Assembly: GCF_049994905.1 (NCBI RefSeq)
Contig: NZ_CP188258.1
Span: 2,480,001 to 2,544,000, forward strand
DNA from: Diaminobutyricibacter sp049994905
Lineage (GTDB): Bacteria; Actinomycetota; Actinomycetes; Actinomycetales; Microbacteriaceae
Direction: 5' to 3'
DNA length: 64,000 nucleotides
The notes under the pieces are model-generated. The model was given only the letters and a program-made list of their open reading frames with translations. It made no database searches and was not told the origin of the DNA. Position 1 is the stretch's first letter; every line of letters starts with the position of its first letter. Below, piece after piece: positions 33,276 through 41,935 of the stretch. The translations under genes and the position numbers were made by a program.

Positions 33276-34809
33276 ACGTCGGCCGGACGGTGCCGGCCCG
33301 CCCCGGTGGTGTGGATGCTCTTCCTCGCAGTGACGAGGGCGCCCCACCCGGCGATGACGTCGCTCTGACCTGAGGAGCGGTATTCGGCTCGCGCGCTCGC
33401 GACGCTCGCGGGTGTCGTGGAGGCATGGGTATCGGCTGGCTCTCACTATCCATAGAGCTCGGCCGGATCAGAGTGAACTCCCCCGGTGCCGCCTCCTTAA
33501 CCACCCTCCACCCGTTGTTGTGGAGCAGCAGGTGGTGGTGACGGCAGAGCAGAACCCCGTCAGCGAGGTCGGTGCGGCCGCCTGCTGCCCACGGATCGAT
33601 GTGGTGCGCTTCGGTCCAGGATGGCGGCCTGTCACAGCCGGGCCAGCGGCATCCGCCATCGCGTGCCGCCAGCGCGACTCGCTGTGCACCGGTGAACAGT
33701 CGACGAGTGCGCCCGACGTCAAGAATTTCGCTCTCACCACCGAACACGATCGGGAGAACGCCTGCGTTGCACGCGATGCGCCGTGCCGTCGCGGCGCTGA
33801 CGGGCACGGTGGACGTCTCAAGGAACGCGATGCCGCTGCCGGCTCCCAGCTGATCGGCCGCTTCGAGCTCACTGCGAAGGTCTGCATAGGCGACGGAGAC
33901 CCGTACGGCGGGACGGGACATACCGAACACACGGCCGGTATCCGTTTCTCCTGCGATGCGGACCATCTCGACGACGGAGTCGAGTGCGAGCTGTTCCACG
34001 GAGCGTATGTCCGTCTCGGCGGCGCCAGCCCGGAGCCCGTCTGTACTCGGGCCGTCGGACGGGTGGGCGAACCGTGGCCCTCCCCTGCGCGGTGCCGTAA
34101 CGGCATCCACAGCGGAGACGATGATCGCAGCCGATTCCGGGTCGAGGAGCCCGGTCAGCCGGCGCATGCCGTCGATCTCCGGACCGATCCGGAGGAATCG
34201 TCTCGCCCGGAGGCGGTGTTCTCGTTCGGCGATCCCCGCCCGGTCGAGCATGTCTCGCGCAGCACCGGCCATGCGGGTTACCGCATCGGCATGGGAAGTC
34301 CGCGACTCCCGTGCCAGAGCACCGACCACGAGGCCGAATTCTGAAGGTTCTGCTTCACCGGCGACGGGGCCGAGCGCCCGGAGGACGCCGTCGGCCGCAT
34401 CCAGCGCGATATCGCCACCCAGCACCCCGTTGAGGACAGGACTGAATCCCTTGCCTGCGTTCCCGCCATCCGCCGCATCCGCAATCGCAGACCCCACCCG
34501 GACCAGCGCTGCCGCCTCCCGGTAGCTCGAGCGGCACAGCTCCCTGACGAGTGATTCGGCATTACGATACCCCTGGCGCGCGGCCAGCCCGGAGTGCCCT
34601 GAACTGTGCCCCGATCGCGACGCGATCTCGCCCGCGAGTCGGGCGGCGGCAGCGTCTGCGAGCCGATTCAGCCGGGCCACCTCGACGAGACGCCGCTGAA
34701 CTTCTGCATCGGACAACGCACGAACGTCGCCCGCCACGATGGCCAGCGCGCCCGAAAGGAGGCTTGCCGCACTCTCGCACGCATCAGTATTGCGCTCGTC
34801 ACCGGTCAT
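33256..34809 (-). CDS. DUF222 domain / HNH endonuclease (13E12-type) protein
   Basis: A member of the large actinobacterial DUF222-HNH family, found in many copies per genome and suspected to be mobile. The long N-terminal DUF222 helical region spans about 20-330; the HNH nuclease motif near 385-415 is intact, with RDGGCRWPGCDRP, the catalytic His in EAHHIDPWAAGG and CRHHHLLLH. The tail is Ser/Pro/Arg-rich. ATG at 34809 is a choice; GTG at 34872 would add 21 residues and neither has a clear ribosome site. It interrupts the idsA to Rv2175c-like order. No terminal repeats were seen. Confidence 0.85.
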   Translation of the reverse strand: MTGDERNTDACESAASLLSGALAIVAGDVRALSDAEVQRRLVEVARLNRLADAAAARLAGEIASRSGHSSGHSGLAARQGYRNAESLVRELCRSSYREAAALVRVGSAIADAADGGNAGKGFSPVLNGVLGGDIALDAADGVLRALGPVAGEAEPSEFGLVVGALARESRTSHADAVTRMAGAARDMLDRAGIAEREHRLRARRFLRIGPEIDGMRRLTGLLDPESAAIIVSAVDAVTAPRRGGPRFAHPSDGPSTDGLRAGAAETDIRSVEQLALDSVVEMVRIAGETDTGRVFGMSRPAVRVSVAYADLRSELEAADQLGAGSGIAFLETSTVPVSAATARRIACNAGVLPIVFGGESEILDVGRTRRLFTGAQRVALAARDGGCRWPGCDRPPSWTEAHHIDPWAAGGRTDLADGVLLCRHHHLLLHNNGWRVVKEAAPGEFTLIRPSSMDSESQPIPMPPRHPRASRAREPNTAPQVRATSSPGGAPSSLRGRASTPPGRAGTVRPTFSSRVG

Positions 34810-34920
34810 GTGTCGAGTCAACCAGCGGCGATGTCGCTGATGATCGAAGGGCTTTACATCGGTGGACAACACGTGGCCGGCTGCGATTGTGGAGGAGTTA
34901 CGACTCCACCGCAGACGGCG

Positions 34921-35262
34921 TCACGCCAGCGCCTGGGCCACCCGTCGCACTTCAGCCTTGCGCCCGGCCCGCAGCGCGTCGATCGGAGCGACCCCGAGGG
35001 TGTCGTCGTACTCGAGGAGCCAGTCCACAGCCTCGTCGTCGGCGAATCCGTCGTCGCCGAGGACGATCAATGTCCCCCTCAATTCGGTCAACGGCTCGCC
35101 GTCCTTGAGGAAGTCGGCCGGAACCTTGAGTACGCCGTCCACGCGCACGGCAGCAAGGTGCCTGTCTTCGATGAGCCGGCGAACGCGGCTGACGGACAGC
35201 CCGAGGCGTTCGACGAGATCGGGGATGGTCAGCCACTCTCGGGCGGCGGATTGCTCGGTCAC
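34921..35262 (-). CDS. Rv2175c family winged-helix DNA-binding protein
   Basis: A 113-residue protein resembling M. tuberculosis Rv2175c, a DNA-binding substrate of the kinase PknL. The N-terminal half has a MerR/excisionase-like helix-turn-helix (EWLTIPDLVERLGLSVSRVR, about 9-28) followed by a wing (LAAVRVDGVLKVPADFL); the C-terminal half, FADDEAVDWLLEYDDTLG, is the family's typical acidic helix region. The start GTG at 35262 is immediately preceded by AGAAGG, too close for a ribosome site, so the message may be leaderless. It is divergent from the LysM gene and near pknL, as in mycobacteria. Confidence 0.85.
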   Translation of the reverse strand: MTEQSAAREWLTIPDLVERLGLSVSRVRRLIEDRHLAAVRVDGVLKVPADFLKDGEPLTELRGTLIVLGDDGFADDEAVDWLLEYDDTLGVAPIDALRAGRKAEVRRVAQALA

Positions 35263-35336
35263 CCTTCTAGAGTGCCACGCGCAGCGCCGTCTGACGAACG
35301 CTGGCAATTGTTACGATTGTGTTAACTCAAATCACA

Positions 35337-35364
35337 TTGGTCACGCTAATTGACTCCTTATACA
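35337..35364 (+). promoter_or_regulatory. Promoter of the LysM protein gene
   Basis: TTGGTC (35337-35342) and TATACA (35359-35364) are separated by 16 bases; the start codon is 48 bases beyond the -10. The surrounding 80 bases are AT-rich compared with the window, which marks this divergent region as a regulatory one. Confidence 0.6.
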
Positions 35365-35412
35365 TTGTGTGCCAGCGTTGAAGACCGACGAGGCAAACGG
35401 ACGGGGGTCACC

Positions 35413-36609
35413 ATGTCGCTTCTTCACGCCGCGTCCGATCACGCAGAACGATCAGAAAACACCGAGCACGCGTGCCACCCAGGTGGTCCGCGCCATATCG
35501 CCGGGCGCCCGGCTCGACGCTCAGCCCGCGCCCTGCTGGCCACTGTGCCGATCGCGATCGTGAGCTCCCTGGCGATGACGCTGAACCTGATCACGCCCGC
35601 CCAGGCGGCCGTCCCCGAGAAACGCGACTCCGACCGGCCCCGGACGAAAGCGCCGGATGCATCGGGAACCGTGACATCGCAGCTCACGTCCGCGAACACC
35701 ACCTCCGAGCCGCAATTCGATGCTGCGGCCGTGCCCTCCAGCTACACCGTGGTCTCCGGAGACACCGTCAGCGGAATCGCCGGGCGCTTCGGACTGTCGA
35801 CAGCGGGTGTGCTCGCACTCAACGGGCTGAGCTGGAAGAGTCTCATCTTTCCCGGGCAGGTGCTCGCGCTGGGCGGCTCATCGTCGCCGGCGCCGAAGCG
35901 CAGCGCGCCGGTCGCACACGTTCCGGTCACGCACGCTCCAACCGTCGCTCGCCACATCGTCGTATCAGGCGACACGATCAGCGGCATCGCGCAGGCGCAC
36001 GGCGTCTCGACACAGGCCGTCTTGTCGGCGAACGGTCTCGACCGTTCCAGCCTCATCTTTCCCGGCCAGTCGATCACGATCCCGCTCGGCAGCGCAGTCG
36101 CGTCCGGCCAGGCAGCCCCGGTCCCGCGCCCCGCGGCCCCCGCGCCCCGCCCGCCGGCGAACCATCCGGCAGCCCCGACGCCCGCCCCACAGAAGATCAT
36201 CGCGATGACCGACGAGATGCGCGCGAACGCCGCCATCATCGTCTCGGTCGGCAGGCGCGACGGCGTCGACGACCACGGACTCGTGATCGCCCTCGCTGCG
36301 GCCATGCAGGAATCGGGTCTCCGCAACGTCACCTACGGCGATCGGGATTCGCTCGGCATCTTCCAGCAACGCCCCAGCACGGGCTGGGGAACGCCGGCGC
36401 AGGTCATGGATCCACACCGTGCGGCTCTCGCGTTCTTCGGCGGCCGCAACAACCCCAACCCGGGCCGCACGCACGGGCTCCTCGACATCCACGGCTGGCA
36501 TTCGATGACGGTCACGCAGGCCGCCCAGGCCGTGCAGCTGTCGGCCTATCCGAATGCCTACGCCAAATGGGAGGCGTCGGCGCGCACATGGGTGGCCCAG
36601 CTGCGCTGA
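35413..36609 (+). CDS. Secreted LysM protein with lysozyme-like C-terminal domain
   Basis: A 398-residue exported protein. An N-terminal basic region of about 40 residues precedes a signal segment (about 40-66, ending AQAA). Two LysM peptidoglycan-binding domains follow, at about 110-153 (YTVVSGDTVSGIAGRFGLS) and 180-225, joined by Ala/Pro linkers. Residues 265-398 resemble a transglycosylase-like fold: AAAMQESGLRN holds a candidate catalytic Glu 300 and is followed by DSLGIFQQRPSTGWG. It is likely a cell wall-binding hydrolase. ATG at 35413 has GGGGG upstream. It lies between the Rv2175c-like gene and pknL, an unusual addition to that pair. Confidence 0.85.
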   Translation: MSLLHAASDHAERSENTEHACHPGGPRHIAGRPARRSARALLATVPIAIVSSLAMTLNLITPAQAAVPEKRDSDRPRTKAPDASGTVTSQLTSANTTSEPQFDAAAVPSSYTVVSGDTVSGIAGRFGLSTAGVLALNGLSWKSLIFPGQVLALGGSSSPAPKRSAPVAHVPVTHAPTVARHIVVSGDTISGIAQAHGVSTQAVLSANGLDRSSLIFPGQSITIPLGSAVASGQAAPVPRPAAPAPRPPANHPAAPTPAPQKIIAMTDEMRANAAIIVSVGRRDGVDDHGLVIALAAAMQESGLRNVTYGDRDSLGIFQQRPSTGWGTPAQVMDPHRAALAFFGGRNNPNPGRTHGLLDIHGWHSMTVTQAAQAVQLSAYPNAYAKWEASARTWVAQLR

Positions 36610-36668
36610 AGCGCCCTTCTCCCCCGCCGTTCACGGTGTTTTGTCCGGTTCGTGAGCATCCCCTTCCC

Positions 36669-36680
36669 TAGACTCAGAGG
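36669..36680 (+). promoter_or_regulatory. Candidate leaderless -10 element for pknL
   Basis: TAGACT (36669-36674) is followed by six bases and the GTG start at 36681. The six bases contain AGAGG but with no spacing, so it cannot act as a normal ribosome site. Confidence 0.55.
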
Positions 36681-38591
36681 GTGACCACGAGCCAGACCGA
36701 TCCGATGATCGGCCGTCTTATCGACGGCCGTTATCAGGTGCGCTCGAGGATCGCCCGCGGTGGCATGGCGACGGTGTATCTGGCCACCGACCTGCGCCTC
36801 GAACGCCGGGTCGCCATCAAGGTGATGCACGGTCATCTCGCCGACGACAACACGTTCAAGAGCCGCTTCGTGCAGGAGGCGCGTTCGGCCGCCCGCCTCG
36901 CGCATCCGAACGTCGTCAACGTGTTCGATCAGGGCCAGGACTCGGACATGGCGTACCTGGTGATGGAGTACCTTCCCGGGATCACCCTGCGTGACCTGCT
37001 GAAGGACTACGGCAAGCTCACCCCCGAGCAGACGATCGACATCATGGAGGCGGTACTCAGCGGCCTTGCCGCAGCGCACAAGGCGGGCATCGTGCACCGC
37101 GACCTGAAGCCGGAGAACGTGCTCCTCGCCGACGACGGCCGCATCAAGATCGGCGACTTCGGTCTCGCGCGTGCCGCGTCGCAGAACACTGCGACCGGCC
37201 AGGCGCTTCTCGGCACCATCGCCTACCTCTCCCCCGAACTCGTCACCCGCGGCGTCGCCGACGCCCGCAGCGACATCTACGCACTCGGCATCATGATGTA
37301 CGAGATGCTGACCGGGGAACAGCCCTTTCAGGGCGAGCAGCCGATGCAGATCGCCTACCAGCACGCCAACGACACGGTGCCGACCCCGAGCAGCAAGAAC
37401 CCGGCCGTACCCCCAGAGCTCGACGAGATCGTGCTCTGGGCTACCGCCAAAGATCCCGACCACCGTCCCAAGGACGCCAGGGAGATGCTCGATCGCGTGA
37501 TCGAAGCCGAGAAGTCGATCCGAGGCGAGACGGCCCCGTTCCAGGCGACAATGGTGATGCCGCCGGCGCTGGCCGCGGGCCTCGGAGACGCTGACACGCA
37601 GATCATCAACCCGGCCATCCGCCAGCAGGTCGCGGCTTCAGCACCCGACAACGTCACGCGCCTGACCCAGATGGCAGAGAGGCGCCGGGCACGCGGCTGG
37701 TGGCTGTTCATCCTCGTGCTTCTTCTCGCGGCCATCGCAGGCGGTACCGGCTGGTATTTCGGGTCGGGCCCGGGTTCGATGGTCGTCATCCCCAACGTCT
37801 CGTCGAAGGCTCCGGAAGTTGCGGCCACCACCTTGAAAGACCTCGGCTTCGAGACCAAACAGGGCACCGCATACAGCACGACGATCGCGAAAGGACTGGT
37901 CGCGAGCACGAATCCGGCCGCGGGCACCCACGCCAATCGCGGCAGTACGGTGACCATCAACGTGTCACAGGGCCCCCAGCCTATCCAGGTGCCGAAGCTG
38001 GCCGGCCTGACGCAGGATGCGGCCATCGAGCAGATCACCGGCCTGAAGGCCGTCGTCGGTACGGTGGACAAGCAGTTCAACGCGGACGTCCCGAGTGGCA
38101 CCGTGATCTCGGCGTCGACCGCTGACGGCAAAGACATCTCGAATGGCGGTCCGTACTTCCAGGGCATGAAGGTCAACCTGGTGGTCTCTGTCGGCGCGAT
38201 CCCCGACGTCAAGGGGGCATCCGTCGGCGACGCGACGGCCAAGCTGCAGGCTGTCGAACTGAAGACGACCCCGGGCCCGCAGTCCTACAGCGACACCATT
38301 CCGAAGGATGCCGTCATTTCGGCGATCCCGCAGAAGAGCGGTCCGGTGCGCCCGGGCGATACGCTCGCCCTCGAGGTGTCGCGTGGCCCCGCACCCGTGC
38401 CTGTGCCCGACGTCGTCGGCAAGACCTGGGATGTCGCCAAGAAGGCGCTGCAGGACGCCGGGTTCAAACTCAACTACAACGCGCTCGCCGACGTTGCACC
38501 GTCAGCGTTCGTCGTTTCGAAGATCAATCCTGCCGCGGGCACCGAGGCTCCCAAGGGCTCCCCGGTGACCGTGAACTTCGCCGGCTTCTAG
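36681..38591 (+). CDS. pknL: Serine/threonine protein kinase PknL with four PASTA domains
   Basis: A membrane Hanks-type kinase, 636 residues. The kinase domain (about 14-275) is complete: GGMATVYLA glycine loop, VAIKVM lysine, HRDLKPEN catalytic loop and KIGDFGLAR, with an activation loop rich in Thr/Ala. A linker of about 60 residues leads to one span (about 338-360) and four PASTA repeats (about 365-636) that bind muropeptides or lipid II. Gene order with idsA, the Rv2175c-like gene and aroG supports a PknL assignment; the mycobacterial PknL lacks PASTA domains whereas corynebacterial ones have them. The GTG start appears leaderless. Confidence 0.9.
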   Translation: MTTSQTDPMIGRLIDGRYQVRSRIARGGMATVYLATDLRLERRVAIKVMHGHLADDNTFKSRFVQEARSAARLAHPNVVNVFDQGQDSDMAYLVMEYLPGITLRDLLKDYGKLTPEQTIDIMEAVLSGLAAAHKAGIVHRDLKPENVLLADDGRIKIGDFGLARAASQNTATGQALLGTIAYLSPELVTRGVADARSDIYALGIMMYEMLTGEQPFQGEQPMQIAYQHANDTVPTPSSKNPAVPPELDEIVLWATAKDPDHRPKDAREMLDRVIEAEKSIRGETAPFQATMVMPPALAAGLGDADTQIINPAIRQQVAASAPDNVTRLTQMAERRRARGWWLFILVLLLAAIAGGTGWYFGSGPGSMVVIPNVSSKAPEVAATTLKDLGFETKQGTAYSTTIAKGLVASTNPAAGTHANRGSTVTINVSQGPQPIQVPKLAGLTQDAAIEQITGLKAVVGTVDKQFNADVPSGTVISASTADGKDISNGGPYFQGMKVNLVVSVGAIPDVKGASVGDATAKLQAVELKTTPGPQSYSDTIPKDAVISAIPQKSGPVRPGDTLALEVSRGPAPVPVPDVVGKTWDVAKKALQDAGFKLNYNALADVAPSAFVVSKINPAAGTEAPKGSPVTVNFAGF

Positions 38592-38609
38592 AGCGCTGGC
38601 GTCGCACCG

Positions 38610-39986
38610 TCAGCTGTGACGCCCGCTGAGCTCTTCGGAGACGAGGAACGCGAGTTCGAGCGACTGCATGTGGTTCAGGCGCGGGTCGCAGAGGGACTCG
38701 TAGCGTGTGGCGAGAGTGGCCTCGTCGATCTGCTCGGAGCCGCCCAGGCACTCGGTGACGTCATCCCCGGTCAGTTCGACGTGGATGCCGCCCGGGTGCG
38801 TTCCGGCCGCCCGGTGCGCCTCGAAGAAGCCTTTGACCTCATCGACCACGTCGTCGAAGCGCCGGGTCTTGTACCCGTTCGGCGTCGTCAGTCCGTTGCC
38901 GTGCATCGGGTCGGTGACCCAGAGCGGGTTGGCCTCGGTCGCCTTGATCGCTTCGAGAAGCGGTGGGAGGGCATCCCGCACCTTGCCTGCGCCCATGCGG
39001 GTGATGAAGGTCAGCCGCCCCGGCTCGCGTTCCGGGTCGAGTTTGTCGATCAGCCTCAGCATGTCGTCCGGGCTCGTGGTCGGGCCGAGCTTGACGCCGA
39101 GCGGGTTGCGCACACGGGAGAGGAAGTCGACGTGCGCACCGTCGAGGTCGCGTGTGCGCTCGCCGATCCAGATGAAGTGGGCCGACGTGTTGTACGGGGT
39201 ACCGGTGCGTGAGTCGATGCGTGTCATCGGGCGTTCGTAATCCATCAGCAGGCCCTCGTGGCTGGAGTAGAACTCCACACGCTTGAGCTCGTCGAAGTCG
39301 GCGCCTGCCGCTTCCATGAATTTGATGGCGCGGTCGATCTCGCCTGCGAGACCTTCGTATCGCTGGTTGGCCGGGTTGGCCGCGAAGCCGCGGTTCCAGC
39401 TGTGCACCTGCCGCAGGTCGGCGAAACCACCCTGCGTGAACGCGCGGATGAGGTTCAGGGTGGATGCGGCGGTGTGGTACCCCTTCACCAGCCGGCTCGG
39501 GTCGGCGACCCTCGACTCCGGCGTGAAGTCGTATCCGTTTACGATGTCGCCGCGGTACGCGGGGAGCGTCACTCCGCCGCGTGTCTCGGTGTCGCTCGAC
39601 CGCGGCTTGGCGAACTGCCCCGCCATGCGGCCCATCTTGATGATCGGCATCGATGCGCCGTACGTGAGCACGACTGCCATCTGCAGCACCGTCTTCACGC
39701 GGTTGCGGATCTGGTCGGCCGTAGCACCGGCGAAGGTCTCGGCGCAGTCACCCCCCTGCAGCAGGAACGCCTTGCCCTGCGCCGCGCGACCCAGCCGCTC
39801 GCGCAGCTGGTCGACTTCACCGGCGAATACCAGCGGAGGGAGAGTCGCGATCTCGGCGGATGCCGCACGAACCGCCTCGAGGTCGGGCCAGTGCGGCTGC
39901 TGCCTGATTTCGAGGTTGCGCCAATAGTCCAGCCCGGCAATCACAGACTCGTCAGCCAATACGACGGGTTCGGTGGTGTCTAGCAC
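38610..39986 (-). CDS. aroG: Class II 3-deoxy-D-arabino-heptulosonate 7-phosphate synthase
   Basis: The first enzyme of the shikimate pathway, condensing phosphoenolpyruvate and erythrose 4-phosphate. The 458 residues are of the plant-like class II type: QGGDCAETFAG (about 79-89), GRMAGQFAKPRS, GEIDRAIKFMEAAG, SSHEGLLMDYERPMTR, and near the end DPMHGNG and GGIHVELTGDDVTECLGG with metal ligands. GTG at 39986 has GGAAG four bases upstream. It is convergent with pknL, as in the mycobacterial arrangement. Confidence 0.95.
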   Translation of the reverse strand: MLDTTEPVVLADESVIAGLDYWRNLEIRQQPHWPDLEAVRAASAEIATLPPLVFAGEVDQLRERLGRAAQGKAFLLQGGDCAETFAGATADQIRNRVKTVLQMAVVLTYGASMPIIKMGRMAGQFAKPRSSDTETRGGVTLPAYRGDIVNGYDFTPESRVADPSRLVKGYHTAASTLNLIRAFTQGGFADLRQVHSWNRGFAANPANQRYEGLAGEIDRAIKFMEAAGADFDELKRVEFYSSHEGLLMDYERPMTRIDSRTGTPYNTSAHFIWIGERTRDLDGAHVDFLSRVRNPLGVKLGPTTSPDDMLRLIDKLDPEREPGRLTFITRMGAGKVRDALPPLLEAIKATEANPLWVTDPMHGNGLTTPNGYKTRRFDDVVDEVKGFFEAHRAAGTHPGGIHVELTGDDVTECLGGSEQIDEATLATRYESLCDPRLNHMQSLELAFLVSEELSGRHS

Positions 39987-40079
39987 TGGACTTCCGCTTC
40001 GTGATCGTGGGCGCGGCTGCGGCCGTTCGCCTCAGGGTGGCAGGAAGGCGCCGCAATGATCGGCGCCCTGACCCCGAGC

Positions 40080-40769
40080 CTATCGCGAAAGGGCCCCCCT
40101 CTTTTCTTTCACGCTGGTCGCATAGACGTCGACGTATTCCTGCTTGCTGAGCGCGTGCAGCTCGTACATGATCTCGTCGGTGACCGAGCGCAGGATGAAC
40201 CGGTCGCCCTCCATACCTTCGAACCGCGAGAAGTCGAGAGGTTCGCCGATGATGAGCCCGATCCGGCCCATTTTCGGGATCCGCTGACCGATCGGCATGA
40301 TCTTCTCGGTGTCGATCATGGCCACCGGGACGACCGGGACCTGGCCCTCCAGGATCATGCGGGCGACGCCCGTGCGGCCGCGATACAGCTTGCCGTCGGG
40401 ACTGCGCGTGCCCTCGGGGTAGATGCCCAGCATCTTGTCCTGAGCGAGAACCGCAAGACCGGAATTCAGGGAGTCCTCCGACGCCTTGCCGCCGGACCGG
40501 TCGATCGGCAGCTGGCCGGTCGCGAGCATGAAGGTGCGCGTCATCCAGCCTTTGAAGCCCTTGCGTGTGAAGTATTCGCTCTTCGCGAGGAACGACACGC
40601 GCCGGTCGACGATCAGCGGAAGGAAGACCGAGTCGATGAAGGAGAGGTGGTTGCTTGCGAGGATCACGCCGCCCGACTTCGGCACATTCTCGAGCCCGAC
40701 CACCCACGGACGGAAGATGCCCTTCAGCAGCGGACCGGCGATCAGGTGCTTCATGATCCAGTAGAACAT
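40080..40769 (-). CDS. 1-acyl-sn-glycerol-3-phosphate acyltransferase (PlsC type)
   Basis: A 229-residue lysophospholipid acyltransferase, probably forming phosphatidate from lysophosphatidate at the membrane. The HX4D motif is SNHLSFID (about 39-46) and the second conserved block is IYPEGTRSPDG (about 115-125). A short hydrophobic N-terminus (FYWIMKHLIAG) may anchor it. The position next to aroG matches the mycobacterial gene Rv2182c. The glucokinase gene upstream is 35 bases away on the same strand. The exact acyl acceptor is not determined by sequence. Confidence 0.88.
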   Translation of the reverse strand: MFYWIMKHLIAGPLLKGIFRPWVVGLENVPKSGGVILASNHLSFIDSVFLPLIVDRRVSFLAKSEYFTRKGFKGWMTRTFMLATGQLPIDRSGGKASEDSLNSGLAVLAQDKMLGIYPEGTRSPDGKLYRGRTGVARMILEGQVPVVPVAMIDTEKIMPIGQRIPKMGRIGLIIGEPLDFSRFEGMEGDRFILRSVTDEIMYELHALSKQEYVDVYATSVKEKRGALSR

Positions 40770-40804
40770 GGGCGCGTCATTCTCCTCAGCGAGTGGAACT
40801 CAGC

Positions 40805-41755
40805 CTAACGCTGCGCGGCGTGCAGGCGCGCGAGGTCAGCGGCTCCGACGACACCGGCGTCGTTCACCAGCTCGGCGATGCGGAACTCGGGCTCTGGGTG
40901 ATACCCACGGGCCGGAAGGTTCTCGAGATACGCGAGACGGATCGGCTCGAGCAGCAGGTCACCGGCCTGCGCCACACCGCCACCGAAAACGAACATCTGC
41001 GGGTCGAGCACCGCCCCGAGGCTGGCGCTGGCCTGGCCGAGCCAGTCGCCGAGAACCCGCAGCGCTGCGATCGCACCGGGGTCGCCTGCGAGGATCAGCT
41101 TGCTGATGTCTTTGCCCTTGAGGGCGCCCTTGCGGCTGCGCACGTCGGCGAGCGCCTGGCCGATCCCGCCGGCGTCGGCGAGCTCACCCGCGAAACGTTC
41201 GAGAGCCCGACCGGAACCGTACTGTTCGATGCATCCATGGGCACCGCATCCACACGGCAGGCCGCCCGGGACCACCCGCATGTGGCCGACCTCGGCGCCC
41301 GCCCCGAAGCCACCCCGGAAGAGGCGGTCGTTGCTGACGATCGCGCCGCCGACACCCGTTCCGATAGTGAGGATGACCATGTCGCTGACGAGGCGGCCGG
41401 CGCCGTAACGGAACTCCGCCCATCCGGCCGCGTTCGCGTCGTTCTCGATGATGATCGGGAGGTCGAGTCGCGACTCGAGCTTCTCGCGGAACTGTTCGTG
41501 GCGCCAGTTGATGTTCGGTGCGTAGTACACGATCGACTGCGACGCGTCGATGAACCCCGCGGCCGCGACACCGGCGGCGACGATCTCTTCCGGCCCGTCG
41601 GAGAGCCGTTCGATCATCTCGACGACGGCGTTCTCGATCTCCTGCGGCTGCGCCGCGATGGTCGGCTGGCGGTCCTCCCGGACGATCGCGCCGAACTCGT
41701 CGACGACCGCTCCTGCGATCTTGGTTCCGCCGATGTCGATACCGATCGCATGCAC
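40805..41755 (-). CDS. glk: ROK family glucokinase
   Basis: A cytoplasmic sugar kinase of the ROK family, 316 residues, most likely phosphorylating glucose with ATP. The phosphate loop is IGIDIGGTKIAG (about 4-15), the sugar-binding block ENDANAAGWAE (about 104-114) and the zinc-binding ROK signature GLPCGCGAHGCIEQYGSG (about 161-178) is complete with three cysteines and a histidine. A GGGVAQAG block lies near the C-terminus. There is no HTH domain, so it is a kinase, not a ROK repressor. AGAAAGG lies upstream of the ATG at 41755. Confidence 0.9.
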   Translation of the reverse strand: MHAIGIDIGGTKIAGAVVDEFGAIVREDRQPTIAAQPQEIENAVVEMIERLSDGPEEIVAAGVAAAGFIDASQSIVYYAPNINWRHEQFREKLESRLDLPIIIENDANAAGWAEFRYGAGRLVSDMVILTIGTGVGGAIVSNDRLFRGGFGAGAEVGHMRVVPGGLPCGCGAHGCIEQYGSGRALERFAGELADAGGIGQALADVRSRKGALKGKDISKLILAGDPGAIAALRVLGDWLGQASASLGAVLDPQMFVFGGGVAQAGDLLLEPIRLAYLENLPARGYHPEPEFRIAELVNDAGVVGAADLARLHAAQR

Positions 41756-41935
41756 AGACGGGGCGCCTTTCTGGAGGGGAGACAGGGTGACTCGGAAGTG
41801 GGGTGTCCGCGCTCAAATGGTCGCGAGCCGCACCATCTAGAGTGTAGTTAACCAATTTGCCGATGGCCATTTGGTGCGAAACCCACAATTGCACTGGTCG
41901 CGCCGTGGCCCCCACCGGTACCAAAGGAGTTACCT

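Noticed and set aside
33256..34809. The DUF222-HNH gene as an insertion sequence.
   Set aside because: There are no inverted terminal repeats or target-site duplications seen at its ends, and no transposase or integrase is present.
35318..35336. A CRP/GlxR-like site (TGTG...TCACA) upstream of the LysM gene.
   Set aside because: The arms are too far apart (10 bases between TGTG and TCACA, where the consensus has 7), so it does not fit the usual TGTGA-N6-TCACA spacing.
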